Part shown: positions 21,314 through 31,000 of the stretch, piece by piece
Layout of the letters: every line of letters starts with the position of its first letter
How positions within the stretch are numbered: position 1 is the first letter of the stretch
DNA from: Leifsonia sp. 71-9
Lineage (GTDB): Bacteria; Actinomycetota; Actinomycetes; Actinomycetales; Microbacteriaceae
Assembly (NCBI RefSeq): GCF_001898805.1
Contig: NZ_MKVJ01000022.1
Span: forward strand, 166,761-207,614
DNA length: 40,854 bases
Direction of reading: 5' to 3'
The notes under the pieces: generated by a model
What the model was told of the DNA's origin: nothing
The model's database searches: none
The model's input: the letters and a program-made list of their open reading frames with translations, nothing else
Translations under genes and position numbers: made by a program

Positions 21314-23668
21314 ATGCGTCGTGCGTCCGCAGGAGGAATGGCCGCGGTGCTCGTCGCCGTGCTGCTCACGGGATGCGCAGCCGCTGCGCAGACCCCGTCC
21401 GCGGGAGCGGCGAAGGGGGCGGCCGCCACGATGACGACCGCGCCGCGCACCGGAGCGTCGTCGGCGAATCCCGCGCCGGAGCAGAAGGCCCCCGCCGGCG
21501 ACGACGCCGACGGCGGAACGGCTGCGGGCGACCTGCCGCAGGGGCTCGATGCCGCCGTCCGCCGCGATCTCGGCATCACGCCGGAGCAGTACCTCGCCGA
21601 CGCTGCCGCCGCCGGGCACGCCTCCGACATCCTCCCCGACCTGACGACCGGCGGCATCGACCCCGCACAGGTGTGGATGGACGGCTCCACCATCAACGTG
21701 CACACCACCACGGCGGCGCAGGAGCGCCTCGCCACCTCGCTCGGCGCGACCCCGACGACCGCGACGCCGCCTTCCGGCCCTGCTCCGGACCAGAAGGCCG
21801 CCGCGTACGACAACCTGGACAACGGCACCGGCTGGTACCTGCGGACCGGCGGTTCGACGATCTCCATCTGCTCCACGGGCTTCAACGGGTTCGGTGCGGG
21901 CGGGGCGCCGACCATGGCGACGGCCGGCCACTGCCTCCTGGGCAACTCGCCGGTGCCGCCGGACCCGGCCGTGGCCTACCGTTACCTGCAGACGGCGCCG
22001 GGTCAGGACGGCACGGCCAGCAGCGCGGCGATCGGAACCCTCGCATCGTCCACGTTCATGTTCGGCAGCGGCAACGACTCCGGCCTCGTCCCCGTCACGG
22101 GGGCGAACCTCACGCCGCGCGGCCAGGTCTCGACCTGGAACGGCTCCACCGTCGCCGTCCGCGGGATGACGAACGCGACAGTCGGCGCCCCGATCTGCAA
22201 GTCGGGCCGCACCACGGGCTGGACGTGCGGGACCGTCCTCAAGGTCAACTACGCCCAGCAGATCCTGGTGGACGGCGGGGGCATCGTCTCGGTGAACTCC
22301 GTGCTCACCTCGATGTGCATGTGGCACGGCGACAGCGGCGGACCCGCGATGATCGGCGCCTTCGCGGTCGGCGTGAACTCGTCCGGCACCTGGTCGACCG
22401 CGGCCTGCAACGACCGCAACGGGTACTCCGCGATCTACCCGCTCGGCGGCTCGTCCGACAGCCTGACGCAGAAGCAGCCCGGCTGGCAGCTCCAGGTCGC
22501 GATCGACACCCCGGTCATCTCGTCCACCGGCGGCGGGACCACTCCGGCCGTGTCGGGAACGGTGCCGAACGCGACGACGGGGACCACGGTCTCGCTGTAC
22601 ATCGACGGCTCGACGACGGCGGCCGCCACCGCGCCCGTCGCGGCGAACGGCAGCTGGTCCTTCGCCCCCACCGGTCTGAGCGCCGGCGTGCACACCGTCT
22701 CCGTCACCGCCTCGTACGGCTCCTACAACCGGTCAGCGCCCTCCGCGACCGCCTACCTGCCCGTGGCGATCACCACCTCCCGGGTCGCGGGCGGGGACAG
22801 GCAGGACACCTCCGTCCAGGTGTCGAAGCAGGCCTTCCCGGACGGCGCGCGCGTCGTCTACCTCGCCAACGGCTGGAACTTCCCGGACGCGCTCGTCGCG
22901 ACGGCCGCGGCGGCCAAGCTCGGCGGCCCGGTCCTGCTCGCCCCGGCGTGGGGGATCTCGGCAGGGGTGCGCGCCGAGATCCAGCGGCTGGCGCCGGACC
23001 GGATCGTGGTGGTCGGCGGTCCGGTCGCACTCGGCCCCGAGCTGCTGCAGAGCCTCACCGGCCTCGCCCCCACGATCACGCGCATCGCCGGCGGCGACCG
23101 GTTCGACACGGCCCGCCGGATCGTGACGGACGCCTTCGGCGGCTCCTCCGTCAGCAACCTCTACATCGCGAGCGGCGTCGGGTTCCCCGACTCGCTGTCG
23201 GCCTCGGCCGCCGCCGGAGCGACCGGCACGCCCGTGCTGACCGTGCTGGGCGGGGCGGCCTCGCTCGACGCCGACACGGTGAGCACCATCCGCTCGCTCC
23301 ATCCGGCGAAGATCACCGTCGTCGGCGGAGCGGCGTCGGTGTCGGGCGGGATCTACTCGCAGCTGTCGGGGATCGCGACGACCGTGCGGATCGGGGGAGG
23401 CGACCGGTTCGGGACCTCGCAGCTCGTCGCGCAATCCGTCTACCCGACGGCGCAGACGGTGTACCTCGCGTCGGGGATCGACTTCCCCGACGCGCTCACC
23501 GGCTCCGGACTCGCCGCCGCCGTCAAGCAGCCCCTGCTCCTCACCACCGGGGGCTGCGTCCCTCAGACGGTGACGTCGTCCATGGCGGCCTGGCATTCCA
23601 TGGCCGTGACCGTGATCGGCGGTCCGAACTCGCTCGCACCCGCGGTGGAGCAGCTCACGTCGTGCTGA
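21314..23668 (+). CDS. secreted trypsin-like serine protease with three cell-wall-binding repeats (CWB2)
   Basis: The 784-residue exported protein has a signal peptide ending in a lipobox-like LLTGC (C21) and a low-complexity Ala/Pro segment to about 70. An S1-type protease domain (about 165-395) carries H206 (MATAGHC), D255 (GNDSG) and S341 (GDSGGP), with paired cysteines. An Ig-like segment covers about 400-482. Three CWB2 repeats (about 488-784) begin RVAGGDR, RIAGGDR and RIGGGDR, each with a (Y/L)(L/I)A(N/S)G...FPD(A/S)L core and VVGG/VIGG. CWB2 domains hold proteins on the cell wall, so this is an envelope-bound protease. It ends LTSC, the last cysteine possibly pairing with the one in TGGC. 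Its 3' end overlaps the GNAT gene by 14 bp. Confidence 0.9.
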   Translation: MRRASAGGMAAVLVAVLLTGCAAAAQTPSAGAAKGAAATMTTAPRTGASSANPAPEQKAPAGDDADGGTAAGDLPQGLDAAVRRDLGITPEQYLADAAAAGHASDILPDLTTGGIDPAQVWMDGSTINVHTTTAAQERLATSLGATPTTATPPSGPAPDQKAAAYDNLDNGTGWYLRTGGSTISICSTGFNGFGAGGAPTMATAGHCLLGNSPVPPDPAVAYRYLQTAPGQDGTASSAAIGTLASSTFMFGSGNDSGLVPVTGANLTPRGQVSTWNGSTVAVRGMTNATVGAPICKSGRTTGWTCGTVLKVNYAQQILVDGGGIVSVNSVLTSMCMWHGDSGGPAMIGAFAVGVNSSGTWSTAACNDRNGYSAIYPLGGSSDSLTQKQPGWQLQVAIDTPVISSTGGGTTPAVSGTVPNATTGTTVSLYIDGSTTAAATAPVAANGSWSFAPTGLSAGVHTVSVTASYGSYNRSAPSATAYLPVAITTSRVAGGDRQDTSVQVSKQAFPDGARVVYLANGWNFPDALVATAAAAKLGGPVLLAPAWGISAGVRAEIQRLAPDRIVVVGGPVALGPELLQSLTGLAPTITRIAGGDRFDTARRIVTDAFGGSSVSNLYIASGVGFPDSLSASAAAGATGTPVLTVLGGAASLDADTVSTIRSLHPAKITVVGGAASVSGGIYSQLSGIATTVRIGGGDRFGTSQLVAQSVYPTAQTVYLASGIDFPDALTGSGLAAAVKQPLLLTTGGCVPQTVTSSMAAWHSMAVTVIGGPNSLAPAVEQLTSC

Positions 23669-24191
23669 TGTCCTTGCGGAACCCCAGGTAGGAGACCGCC
23701 TCCCAGTCGTCGTCGAGGTCGAAGAGCGGCGCGTAGCCGAGCGAGAGGTAGAGGGCGACGGCCTCGGGCTGGCGGGCGCCGGTGGTGAGCACGATGGAGC
23801 GCAGGCCGCGCCGGGCGGCCTCCGCCTCGAGCTCGGCCATCACGCGACGCGCCAGGCCCTGCCTGCGGTGCGCCGAGTGCGTCCAGACCCGCTTGACCTC
23901 GACGGTCTCGGCGTCCTCCCGCATGAAGGCGCCGCCCGCGACGGCACGGCCCTCGTCGTCGACGAGCAGCAGGAACGTCCCGCCCTCCTCGGCCGTGAAC
24001 CGCTCGGCGGGATAGCGGCTGAGCTCGACGGACGACGGGATGCCGTCGTTCAGGCCGTAGCGCTCGTCGTACTCCCGCGAGAGCTCCTCGACGAGCGGCG
24101 CGGCGCGGGGATCGTCGGGGCGGGTGACCACGACACGGGCGGTCGCGGCCAGAGTCTTCTCCGGCGCGTCGCCGGATCTCGGTTCGGTCAC
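23655..24191 (-). CDS. GNAT family N-acetyltransferase
   Basis: The 178-residue protein contains the GNAT core: FLLLVDDEGRAVAGGAFM, VEVKRVWTHSAHRRQGLARR (acetyl-CoA pyrophosphate loop RRQGLARR) and a C-terminal YLSLGYAPLF strand. It would acetylate an amine with acetyl-CoA in the cytoplasm; the acceptor is unknown. GTG 24191 is preferred because TATGGT lies 6 nt upstream; an ATG at 24254 is in frame but adds 21 unconserved residues. Its stop lies inside the last codons of the convergent protease gene. Confidence 0.88.
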   Translation of the reverse strand: MTEPRSGDAPEKTLAATARVVVTRPDDPRAAPLVEELSREYDERYGLNDGIPSSVELSRYPAERFTAEEGGTFLLLVDDEGRAVAGGAFMREDAETVEVKRVWTHSAHRRQGLARRVMAELEAEAARRGLRSIVLTTGARQPEAVALYLSLGYAPLFDLDDDWEAVSYLGFRKDISTT

Positions 24192-24197
24192 GCATCG

Positions 24198-24203
24198 ACC
24201 ATA
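24198..24203 (-). promoter_or_regulatory. -10 box TATGGT of the GNAT gene (leaderless)
   Basis: On the minus strand TATGGT is followed by CGATGC and the GTG start at 24191, the same 6-nt spacing as at other leaderless starts in the window. Confidence 0.5.
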
Positions 24204-24351
24204 CGACAGCGCCGCGACACGCGCGGCAACGGGGTCACACATCGTCATTCGCAACGGATTCCACGCAACGAAACGCGAAATCTGTTCGAAACCTGCAGGA
24301 AAAACGCCGTTTCACGCGCAAATTAGTGTGAGGACTGCGCCCGAGCGCTGG

Positions 24352-24368
24352 GGTATGCTCCCCATACC
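24352..24368. promoter_or_regulatory. inverted repeat and -10 box at the amino-acid ABC operon promoter
   Basis: GGTATG, CTCCC, CATACC is a perfect 6-5-6 repeat that contains TATGCT (24354-24359), a plausible -10 box. The position, at the predicted start of transcription and 42 bp before the ATG, suits a repressor operator. Confidence 0.45.
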
Positions 24369-24409
24369 TCCTGCAACCCTTGCATCCAGGAAGAAGGACC
24401 ATCACCATC

Positions 24410-25318
24410 ATGCGTATCCGATCCGTGGCCCCGGTGGCCGCTTTCGCCGCTGTCGCCGCGCTGGCCCTCACCGGCTGTGTCGACAACTCCACCCCGTCCA
24501 GCAGCGGCACCTCGACGTCGAGCGCCGCCGCCATCGACGTGAAGAAGGACGACGCTCTCGCGGCCTCGCTGCCCGAGAAGATCAAGTCGGCCGGCACGCT
24601 CGTCGTCGGCATGGACAACACGTACCCGCCGAACGAGTACAAGGACGACAACAGCAAGCCCGTCGGCTGGGAGGTCGAGCTGGCCAACGCCATCGGCGCG
24701 AAGCTCGGCGTCAAGACCGAGTTCTCCATCGCCAAGTTCGACAACATCATCCCGAAGGTCGTCGGCGGCCAGAACGACTACGGCATGTCCTCGTTCACCG
24801 ACACCGCCGAGCGCGAGCAGCAGGTCGACTTCGTCAACTACTACACGGCGGGCATCTCCTGGGCGTCCGCCAAGGGCAAGACGGTCGACCCCGACAACGC
24901 CTGCGGGCTCAAGGTCGCCGTCCAGTCGACCACCGTCGAGGACACCGACGAGGTCCCGGCGAAGTCGAAGGCCTGCACCGACGCCGGCAAGGCCGCCATC
25001 CAGATCCTCCGCTACGACACCCAGGACGACGCGACGAACGCCGTCATCCTCGGCAAGGCCGACGCACTCAGCGCCGACTCGCCGGTCACCGCGTACGCGA
25101 TCTCAAAGACCGACGGCAAGCTGCAGGCCGCGGGCAAGGCGTTCGAGGTCGCCCCGTACGGTCTCCCGGTCGCGAAGGGCTCCGCGCTGACGCCCGTGCT
25201 GCAGAAGACGGTGCAGGCGCTGATCGACGACGGCACCTACGGCAAGATCCTGGACAAGTGGGGCGTCGCCGACGGCGCCGTCACCAAGGCCGAGGTCAAC
25301 GCCGCGTCGAAGGGCTGA
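24410..25318 (+). CDS. amino-acid ABC transporter substrate-binding lipoprotein
   Basis: The 302-residue protein begins with a lipoprotein signal peptide (lipobox ALTGC, C23). The periplasmic-binding-protein type 2 domain of the SBP_bac_3 family starts near residue 60: [17 protein letters not shown], then [15 protein letters not shown] and [23 protein letters not shown]. It delivers polar amino acids such as Glu, Gln or His-like substrates to the membrane complex encoded next. The ATG at 24410 follows AGGAAGAAGG; the in-frame ATG at 24380 lacks a ribosome site. First gene of a three-gene operon, 5 nt before the permease. Confidence 0.93.
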   Translation: MRIRSVAPVAAFAAVAALALTGCVDNSTPSSSGTSTSSAAAIDVKKDDALAASLPEKIKSAGTLVVGMDNTYPPNEYKDDNSKPVGWEVELANAIGAKLGVKTEFSIAKFDNIIPKVVGGQNDYGMSSFTDTAEREQQVDFVNYYTAGISWASAKGKTVDPDNACGLKVAVQSTTVEDTDEVPAKSKACTDAGKAAIQILRYDTQDDATNAVILGKADALSADSPVTAYAISKTDGKLQAAGKAFEVAPYGLPVAKGSALTPVLQKTVQALIDDGTYGKILDKWGVADGAVTKAEVNAASKG

Positions 25319-25323
25319 CCCGC

Positions 25324-26307
25324 ATGTCCCAGGGCAACCCGGGCCGACCGGTGGCGGGGGCGACCCCGCCGCCGGCCGGCGCCCCGGCCTCCGAGCCGCT
25401 CAAAGCCGTCAAACTCAAGCACCCGTGGCGGATCGTCTTCGCCGTCGTGCTCATCCTCGTGCTCGTCTGGTTCCTCGTCGACGCGGCGCAGCGCAGCGCC
25501 TACGGCTGGGAGTACGTCGGCAAGTACGTCTTCGACAAGCGCATCAGCGCGGCTGCACTCGTCACCCTCCAGCTGACCATCTACTCGATGGTCATCGGCG
25601 TCATCCTCGGGCTCGTGCTCGCGGTCATGCGCCTCTCGCCGAACCCCGTCGTCAAGTCGGTCGCCTGGCTGTACCTGTGGATCTTCCGCGGCACGCCGGT
25701 CTACGTCCAGCTCGTCTTCTGGGGCCTGTTCTCGCTGATCTACCCGCAGGTCGTGCTCGGGGTGCCGTGGACCGAGTTCCACGTCTCGTTCGATCTCGGC
25801 TTCATGCAGAACGCGTTCCTCATCGCGGTCATCGGCCTCGCCCTCAACGAGGCCGCCTACATGGCGGAGATCGTGCGCGCGGGTCTGCTCTCGGTCGACG
25901 AGGGCCAGGAGGAGGCCTCCACCGCCCTCGGCATGTCCTGGTGGCAGACGATGACCCGCATCGTCATCCCGCAGGCGATGCGCGTGATCATCCCGCCGAC
26001 GGGCAACGAGGTCATCTCGATGCTGAAGACGACCTCGCTGGTGGCGGCCATCCCGCTCACCACGGACCTGTACGGCGTCGCTCGCGACATCTCGGCGGTG
26101 ACCTACACGCCGGTGCCGCTGCTCATCGTCGCCTCGCTGTGGTACCTGCTCTTCACCTCCATCCTGATGGTGGGGCAGTACTTCCTCGAGAAGCGGTTCT
26201 CGCGCGGCGTCAACGCACGCCGCCCCGACCGCGAGCCGGCGCTCGCCACGGGCGCGCTGTCGGCAGCGGGAGCACCGGACGGCAACGACCTCGGAGGCAA
26301 GGGATGA
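25324..26307 (+). CDS. amino-acid ABC transporter permease
   Basis: The 327-residue protein has a Pro-rich cytoplasmic N-terminus, one helix near 38-57, then the HisM/GlnP-type domain. The hallmark [20 protein letters not shown], with the EAA loop continuing [15 protein letters not shown], docks the ATPase. Four more helices follow and a charged tail ends DLGGKG. A single permease probably forms a homodimer with the ATPase. The stop overlaps the ATPase start (ATGA), so the two are translationally coupled. Confidence 0.95.
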   Translation: MSQGNPGRPVAGATPPPAGAPASEPLKAVKLKHPWRIVFAVVLILVLVWFLVDAAQRSAYGWEYVGKYVFDKRISAAALVTLQLTIYSMVIGVILGLVLAVMRLSPNPVVKSVAWLYLWIFRGTPVYVQLVFWGLFSLIYPQVVLGVPWTEFHVSFDLGFMQNAFLIAVIGLALNEAAYMAEIVRAGLLSVDEGQEEASTALGMSWWQTMTRIVIPQAMRVIIPPTGNEVISMLKTTSLVAAIPLTTDLYGVARDISAVTYTPVPLLIVASLWYLLFTSILMVGQYFLEKRFSRGVNARRPDREPALATGALSAAGAPDGNDLGGKG

Positions 26308-27092
26308 CCGACACCAACGCACGCACATCCACGACGCCGATGGTGCTCGCGGAGGGCGTCTCCAAGAGCTTCGGCTCCAACGAGGTGCTCAAGAGCATCT
26401 CCCTCTCGGTGAAGCAGGGCGAGGTGCTCTGCATCATCGGGCCCTCCGGCTCGGGCAAGTCCACCTTCCTGCGCTGCATCAACCACCTCGAGCGGGTGGA
26501 TGCCGGCCGGCTGTCGGTCGACGGCCAGGTCGTCGGCTACCGCCAGCACGGCGACAAGCTCTACGAGCTCAAGCCCAAGGAGGCGTCGAAGCAGCGCCGC
26601 GAGATCGGGATGGTGTTCCAGCGGTTCAACCTCTTCCCGCACATGACCGCCCTCGAGAACATCATCGAGGCGCCCATCCGGGTGAAGGGCCTGCCGAAGG
26701 CCCGCGCGGTCGAGCGGGCGACGGAACTGCTGGCGCGGGTCGGCCTCAGCGACAAGGGCGGCCACTACCCGTCGCAGCTCTCGGGCGGTCAGCAGCAGCG
26801 CGTGGCGATCGCCCGTGCGCTGGCGATGGACCCGAAGCTGATGCTGTTCGACGAGCCGACCTCCGCGCTCGACCCCGAGCTGGTCGGCGAGGTGCTCGAC
26901 GTCATGAAGGGCCTGGCGCAGTCGGGCATGACGATGGTCGTCGTGACGCACGAGATGGGCTTCGCCCGCGAGGTCGCGGACGAGCTGGTCTTCATGGACG
27001 GCGGCGTCGTGGTGGAGTCCGGCGACCCGCGCGAGGTGCTCGCGAACCCGCAGCACCAGCGGACGCAGGCCTTCCTCTCGAAGGTGCTCTAG
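26304..27092 (+). CDS. amino-acid ABC transporter ATP-binding protein
   Basis: The 262-residue ATPase of the polar amino-acid uptake (PAAT) family has Walker A GPSGSGKS (46-53), Q106 in the Q-loop ([17 protein letters not shown]), signature LSGGQQQR (159-166), Walker B LMLFDEP (179-185) and switch H216 (VVVTHEMGF). An insertion at about 75-97 ([20 protein letters not shown]) occurs in HisP/GltL-like members. It energises import with the permease and binding lipoprotein encoded upstream; the operon ends here, 11 bp before a large hairpin. Confidence 0.96.
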   Translation: MTDTNARTSTTPMVLAEGVSKSFGSNEVLKSISLSVKQGEVLCIIGPSGSGKSTFLRCINHLERVDAGRLSVDGQVVGYRQHGDKLYELKPKEASKQRREIGMVFQRFNLFPHMTALENIIEAPIRVKGLPKARAVERATELLARVGLSDKGGHYPSQLSGGQQQRVAIARALAMDPKLMLFDEPTSALDPELVGEVLDVMKGLAQSGMTMVVVTHEMGFAREVADELVFMDGGVVVESGDPREVLANPQHQRTQAFLSKVL

Positions 27093-27103
27093 CCTCCCGC
27101 CCT

Positions 27104-27161
27104 CCGTTCCGGACTTCTGCACGCCCACGCATCGCGTGTCGCGTGCGGAAGTCCGGAACGG
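27104..27161. terminator. long hairpin after the ABC operon (terminator or palindromic element)
   Basis: The left arm CCGTTCCGGACTTCTGCACG and the mirrored right arm match in 20 of 21 positions. The loop itself contains CACGC-ATC-GCGTG, extending the stem. There is no T-run. The right arm ends two bases before the -10 box of the next gene. Confidence 0.7.
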
Positions 27162-27162
27162 C

Positions 27163-27168
27163 TAGCAT
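27163..27168 (+). promoter_or_regulatory. -10 box TAGCAT, leaderless start of the SDR gene
   Basis: TAGCAT, CGGGGG (6 nt), ATG at 27175. Confidence 0.55.
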
Positions 27169-27174
27169 CGGGGG

Positions 27175-27960
27175 ATGCGTGACGAGGCGAGGCAGGACGA
27201 CGAGCGGCGCGCGGTCGTCCTGATCACCGGAGTCGGCCGGGCGCGGAGCATCGGGGCCCAGATCGCCCGGTACCTCGCCGGGCCGTACGATGTGGCGTTC
27301 TCGTACTGGGACGGCTACGACGCGACGATGCCGTTCGGCAGCGAGCCGTCGTTCCACGACGAGCTGGCGGAGCAGCTGCGCGCGTCCGGGGCACGGGTGC
27401 TGCCTCTGGAGGCGGATCTCGCCGATCCGGAGACGCCCGCGGCCCTGATCGCCCGCGTGGGCGACGAGCTGGGCCCGGTGCGGGCGATGGTCCTGAGTCA
27501 TGCGCACTCGGTCGACAGCGGCATCCTGGACACATCGGTCGCCGCCTTCGACGCCCACTTCGCGGTCAACACCCGCGCGAGCTGGCTGCTGATCAAGGCG
27601 TTCGCCGAGGCGTACGAGGGACCGCACGGCTGGGGGCGCATCGTCGCGCTGACGAGCGATCACACCGCCCACAACGTCCCGTACGGCGCGAGCAAGGGCG
27701 CGCTCGACCGCATCGTCAAGGCGGCCGCCGTCGAGCTGGCACCCCTCGGGATCACCGCGAACCTCGTCAATCCGGGGCCGATCGACACGGGATGGATGAC
27801 TCCCGAGCTCGCCGCCGACCTGGCCGCGCAGACGGCGCTCGGGCGGCTCGGCACGCCGAAGGACACGGCGGACGTCGTGGCCTTCCTGCTCTCGTACGCC
27901 GGCGGCTGGATCAACGGCCAGCTGCTCCACTCCAACGGCGGCTTCAACCTCGGCGTCTGA
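27175..27960 (+). CDS. SDR family oxidoreductase
   Basis: The 261-residue SDR has a modified cofactor loop (LITGVGRARSIGAQIA), Y170-x3-K174 in VPYGASKGALDRI and S161 (ALTSDHT) as the catalytic serine. The usual NNAG structural motif is replaced by SHAHS (108-112). The C-terminal GGWINGQLLHSNGGFNLGV is family-typical. The form TGxxxxxSIG resembles FabI-type divergent SDRs, but YxxxK is classical, so a 3-oxoacyl reductase-like or sugar-alcohol dehydrogenase role is open. It converges with the HrpA-like gene across a hairpin pair. Confidence 0.88.
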   Translation: MRDEARQDDERRAVVLITGVGRARSIGAQIARYLAGPYDVAFSYWDGYDATMPFGSEPSFHDELAEQLRASGARVLPLEADLADPETPAALIARVGDELGPVRAMVLSHAHSVDSGILDTSVAAFDAHFAVNTRASWLLIKAFAEAYEGPHGWGRIVALTSDHTAHNVPYGASKGALDRIVKAAAVELAPLGITANLVNPGPIDTGWMTPELAADLAAQTALGRLGTPKDTADVVAFLLSYAGGWINGQLLHSNGGFNLGV

Positions 27961-27966
27961 AGCCCC

Positions 27967-28023
27967 CGAGCACAGGAAAAGTGCTCGAAAACAGGTCGCG
28001 AACGAGCACATTTGCTGTGCTCG
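27967..28023. repeat. two similar hairpins forming a larger palindrome between convergent genes
   Basis: CGAGCAC-N7-GTGCTCG occurs twice (27967-27987 and 28003-28023). The two copies are also mirror images of each other (20 of 22 positions over the outer 22-mers), so either two stem-loops or one long stem can form. It lies between the SDR stop and the hrpA stop and may end both transcripts. Confidence 0.75.
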
Positions 28024-28028
28024 GCGGC

Positions 28029-31000
28029 TCAGCCGGCGAGGACTTTGCGGATGCGCTGGAGGGAGACGCTCTCGGCGGTGCCGAGCGACTGGGCGAAGAG
28101 CGAGACGCGGAACTCCTCCAGCATCCACCGGGCGTGCACGACGTTCGGCGGGCTGTCCGGCGCGAGCGGGATGCGGCCGCCGGCATCGGTGTAGAGCGCC
28201 ACGGCCGTCTCCACCTGGGTCTGCCAGGCGCGATCGCGGCCGGGGTTGACCGGCAGCGCCTGGATGCGCTGGCTGATGCCGGCCAGGTACCGCGGCAGAT
28301 GCCGTAGCTGCTCGACGCCCGTCGCCGAGACGAAGCCCGGATAGACGAGCCCGGCGAGCTGCGCCTTCGCGTCGTTGAGTGACGCGAGGAACACCAGCGA
28401 GGTCGCCCCGCCGATCGCCTTCTCGGCGGCGCGGGCGGCGGTGAGGATGCGGGTGACGAGCGCGACCGTCTCGAACATCGAGTCCATCACGATGGCGGAG
28501 ACGCGGTCGCGCACCGCCTCGAACTCGGCGCGCATGAAGACCTGGCCGTCCGGCTTCATCCGGTAGAGCACCGAGTCGATCACCGCGAGCAGGCAGTCGT
28601 CGAAGAGCGCCTTCGTGTTCGGGTACGGACTCGCCGCGAGGGTGAGCTTCTCGTTCGCCGTCAGGTGCTGCTGCACGTACGCGACGGGCGACGGGATGCT
28701 CGCGAGCAGCAGCCTCCGCACCCCGCCCGGCATCGCCTTCGCCTGGTCGGCGGGCGTGCTCATGAGGCGGATGGAGACGCTCTGCCCGTCGTCCACCAGG
28801 GCGGGGTAGGCGCGGATGGTGTTGGTCGAGCCTCCCGGACCGGTGTGCGTGCTGTCGAGGAAGCGAGGGAGCTCGTCGAGGTCCCACGTCGTGAGACCGG
28901 TGCGCTCGATCGCGTCGGGCGTGCGCGCCTCGGCGACGCGGGCGACGGAGTCGCGGGCGCGCGACCGCAGACTCTCCTGCAGGGCACCGAGGTCCTTGCC
29001 GCTCGCGAGCGGGCGGCCGCGCTCGCCGATCACCTGGAAGGTGGGGCGCAGGTGCGCGGGGAGCCGCTCGGTGTCGAAGTCCGTGCCGCTCACCCGCGAG
29101 CCCGTCAGCCGCGAGATGGTCGCGGCCAGGGTGTCGGTGAGGGAGGCGGCGGGTCGCTCGCCCTCGTGGGCGCGCATCCCCGCGGTCGTGGAGAGCTCGC
29201 CGAGCAAGCGCTGCGCCCAGTCGGCGGCGGGGACGACCTGGCGGCGGATCGCCTTCGGGAGCGACTTGATGAGCGCGGTGACCAGCTCGTGGCGGAGGCC
29301 GGGGACCTGCCAGTCGAAGCCGTCCGGGACGAGCCCGGCGAGCAGCGGGAGCGGCACCTGCACGGTGACGCCGTCATCCTCGGCGCCCGGCTCGAACCGG
29401 TAGCGCAGCGTGAGGCGCTGGTCGCCCTGACGCCAGACCGGCGGGAACGCCTCCTCGTCGATCTCGGCCGCGTCCTCGTCGAGGAGCGACTCCGGCGTCA
29501 TGGTGAGCAGGTCGGGCGTCTCGGTGCGCGCCTTCTTCCACCAGCCCTCGAAGGTGCGGGTGGAGACCACCTCGGCCGGGATGCGCCGGTCGTAGAACTC
29601 GAAGACGCTCTCGTCGTCGTTCAGGATGTCGCGGCGGCGGGTGCGCTCCTCCAGCTCGCGCAGCTCGGCGCGGAGCTTGCGGTTGGCGCGGTCGAAGGCC
29701 TGGTGCGAGTCCCATTCGCCGTCGACGAGGGCGTGCCGGATGAACAGCTCGCGCGCGAGCGGTGCGTCGATGCGGGAGTACTGGATGCGGCGGCGCGGGA
29801 TGATCGGCACGCCGAACAGCGTCACCTTCTCGTACGCGACGACGGAGCCCTGGCTCTTCTCCCAGTGCGGTTCGCTGTACTGCCGCTTGCACAGGTCGCC
29901 GGCGATCGGCTCGGCCCAGGCGGGGTCGATCGCGGCGTTCATCCGCGCGAACAGCCGGCTCGTCTCGACCAGCTCGGCGCTCATCAGGGCGTTCGGCTGC
30001 TTCTTGGCGAGCGTGGAGCCCGGGAAGATCACGAACCGCGCCTGGCGGGCGCCGAGGTACTCGGACTGGCGGGTGCGCGCGCCGCCCTTGTTGCCGGACT
30101 CGCGCAGATCCTTCAACCCGATGTGGGACAGCAGGCCGGCGAGGAGCGACCGGTGGATGCCGTCCGGGTTCACCGACGCGTCGCCGATCGTCAGCCCGAG
30201 CGGCTTGGCGAGCTGGCGGAGCTGGCGGTAGACGTCCTGCCACTCGCGCACGCGCAGGAAGTTGAGGTACTCGGCCTTGCAGAGCCGGCGGAACGCGCTC
30301 GAGGAGAGCTCCTTCTGCTGCTCCTCGAGGTAGTTCCAGAGGTTCAGCAGGGTGAGGAAGTCGCTGGTCGGGTCGGCGAAGCGGGCGTGCTTCTCGTCCG
30401 CGCTGCCCCGCTTCTCGACCGGGCGCTCGCGCGGGTCCTGGATGGTGAGCCCGGCGACGATGGCCATCACCTCGCGGGAGGTGCTGTGACGCTTGGACTC
30501 GACGACCATCCGCGCGAACCGCGGGTCGATCGGCAGCAGGGCGAGCGAGCGCCCCACCTTCGTGAGCGCCGGATCCCCGCCCCGCGCCGTCGTGATCGCG
30601 CCGAGCTCGGTGAGCAGGTCGAGCCCGTCCTTGATGCCGCGGGAGTCCGGCGGCGTCAGGAACGGGAAGGCGGCGATGTCGCCGAGGCCGAGCGAGATCA
30701 TCTGCAGGATGACGGCCGCGAGGTTGGTGCGCAGGATCTCGGGCTCGGTGAACTCGGGGCGCTTCTCGAAGTCCTCCTGCGAGTACAGGCGGATCGCGAT
30801 GCCGTCGCTGGTGCGGCCCGAGCGGCCGGAGCGCTGGTTCGCGCTCGCCTGCGAGACGGCCTCGATCGGGAGGCGCTGCACCTTGGCGCGCGTGCTGTAG
30901 CGGCTGATGCGGGCGGTTCCGGCATCCACCACGTACTTGATCCCGGGCACGGTGAGGCTGGTCTCGGCGACGTTGGTCGAGAGCACGACGCGGCGGCGGA

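Noticed and set aside
24396-24412. CACCATCACCATCATG resembling an engineered His-tag
   Set aside because: It is the natural stretch before the ATG of the binding-protein gene; the surrounding gene is native-looking.
27967-28023. CRISPR-like array
   Set aside because: Only two copies of a self-complementary unit with one spacer; no further repeats and no cas genes.
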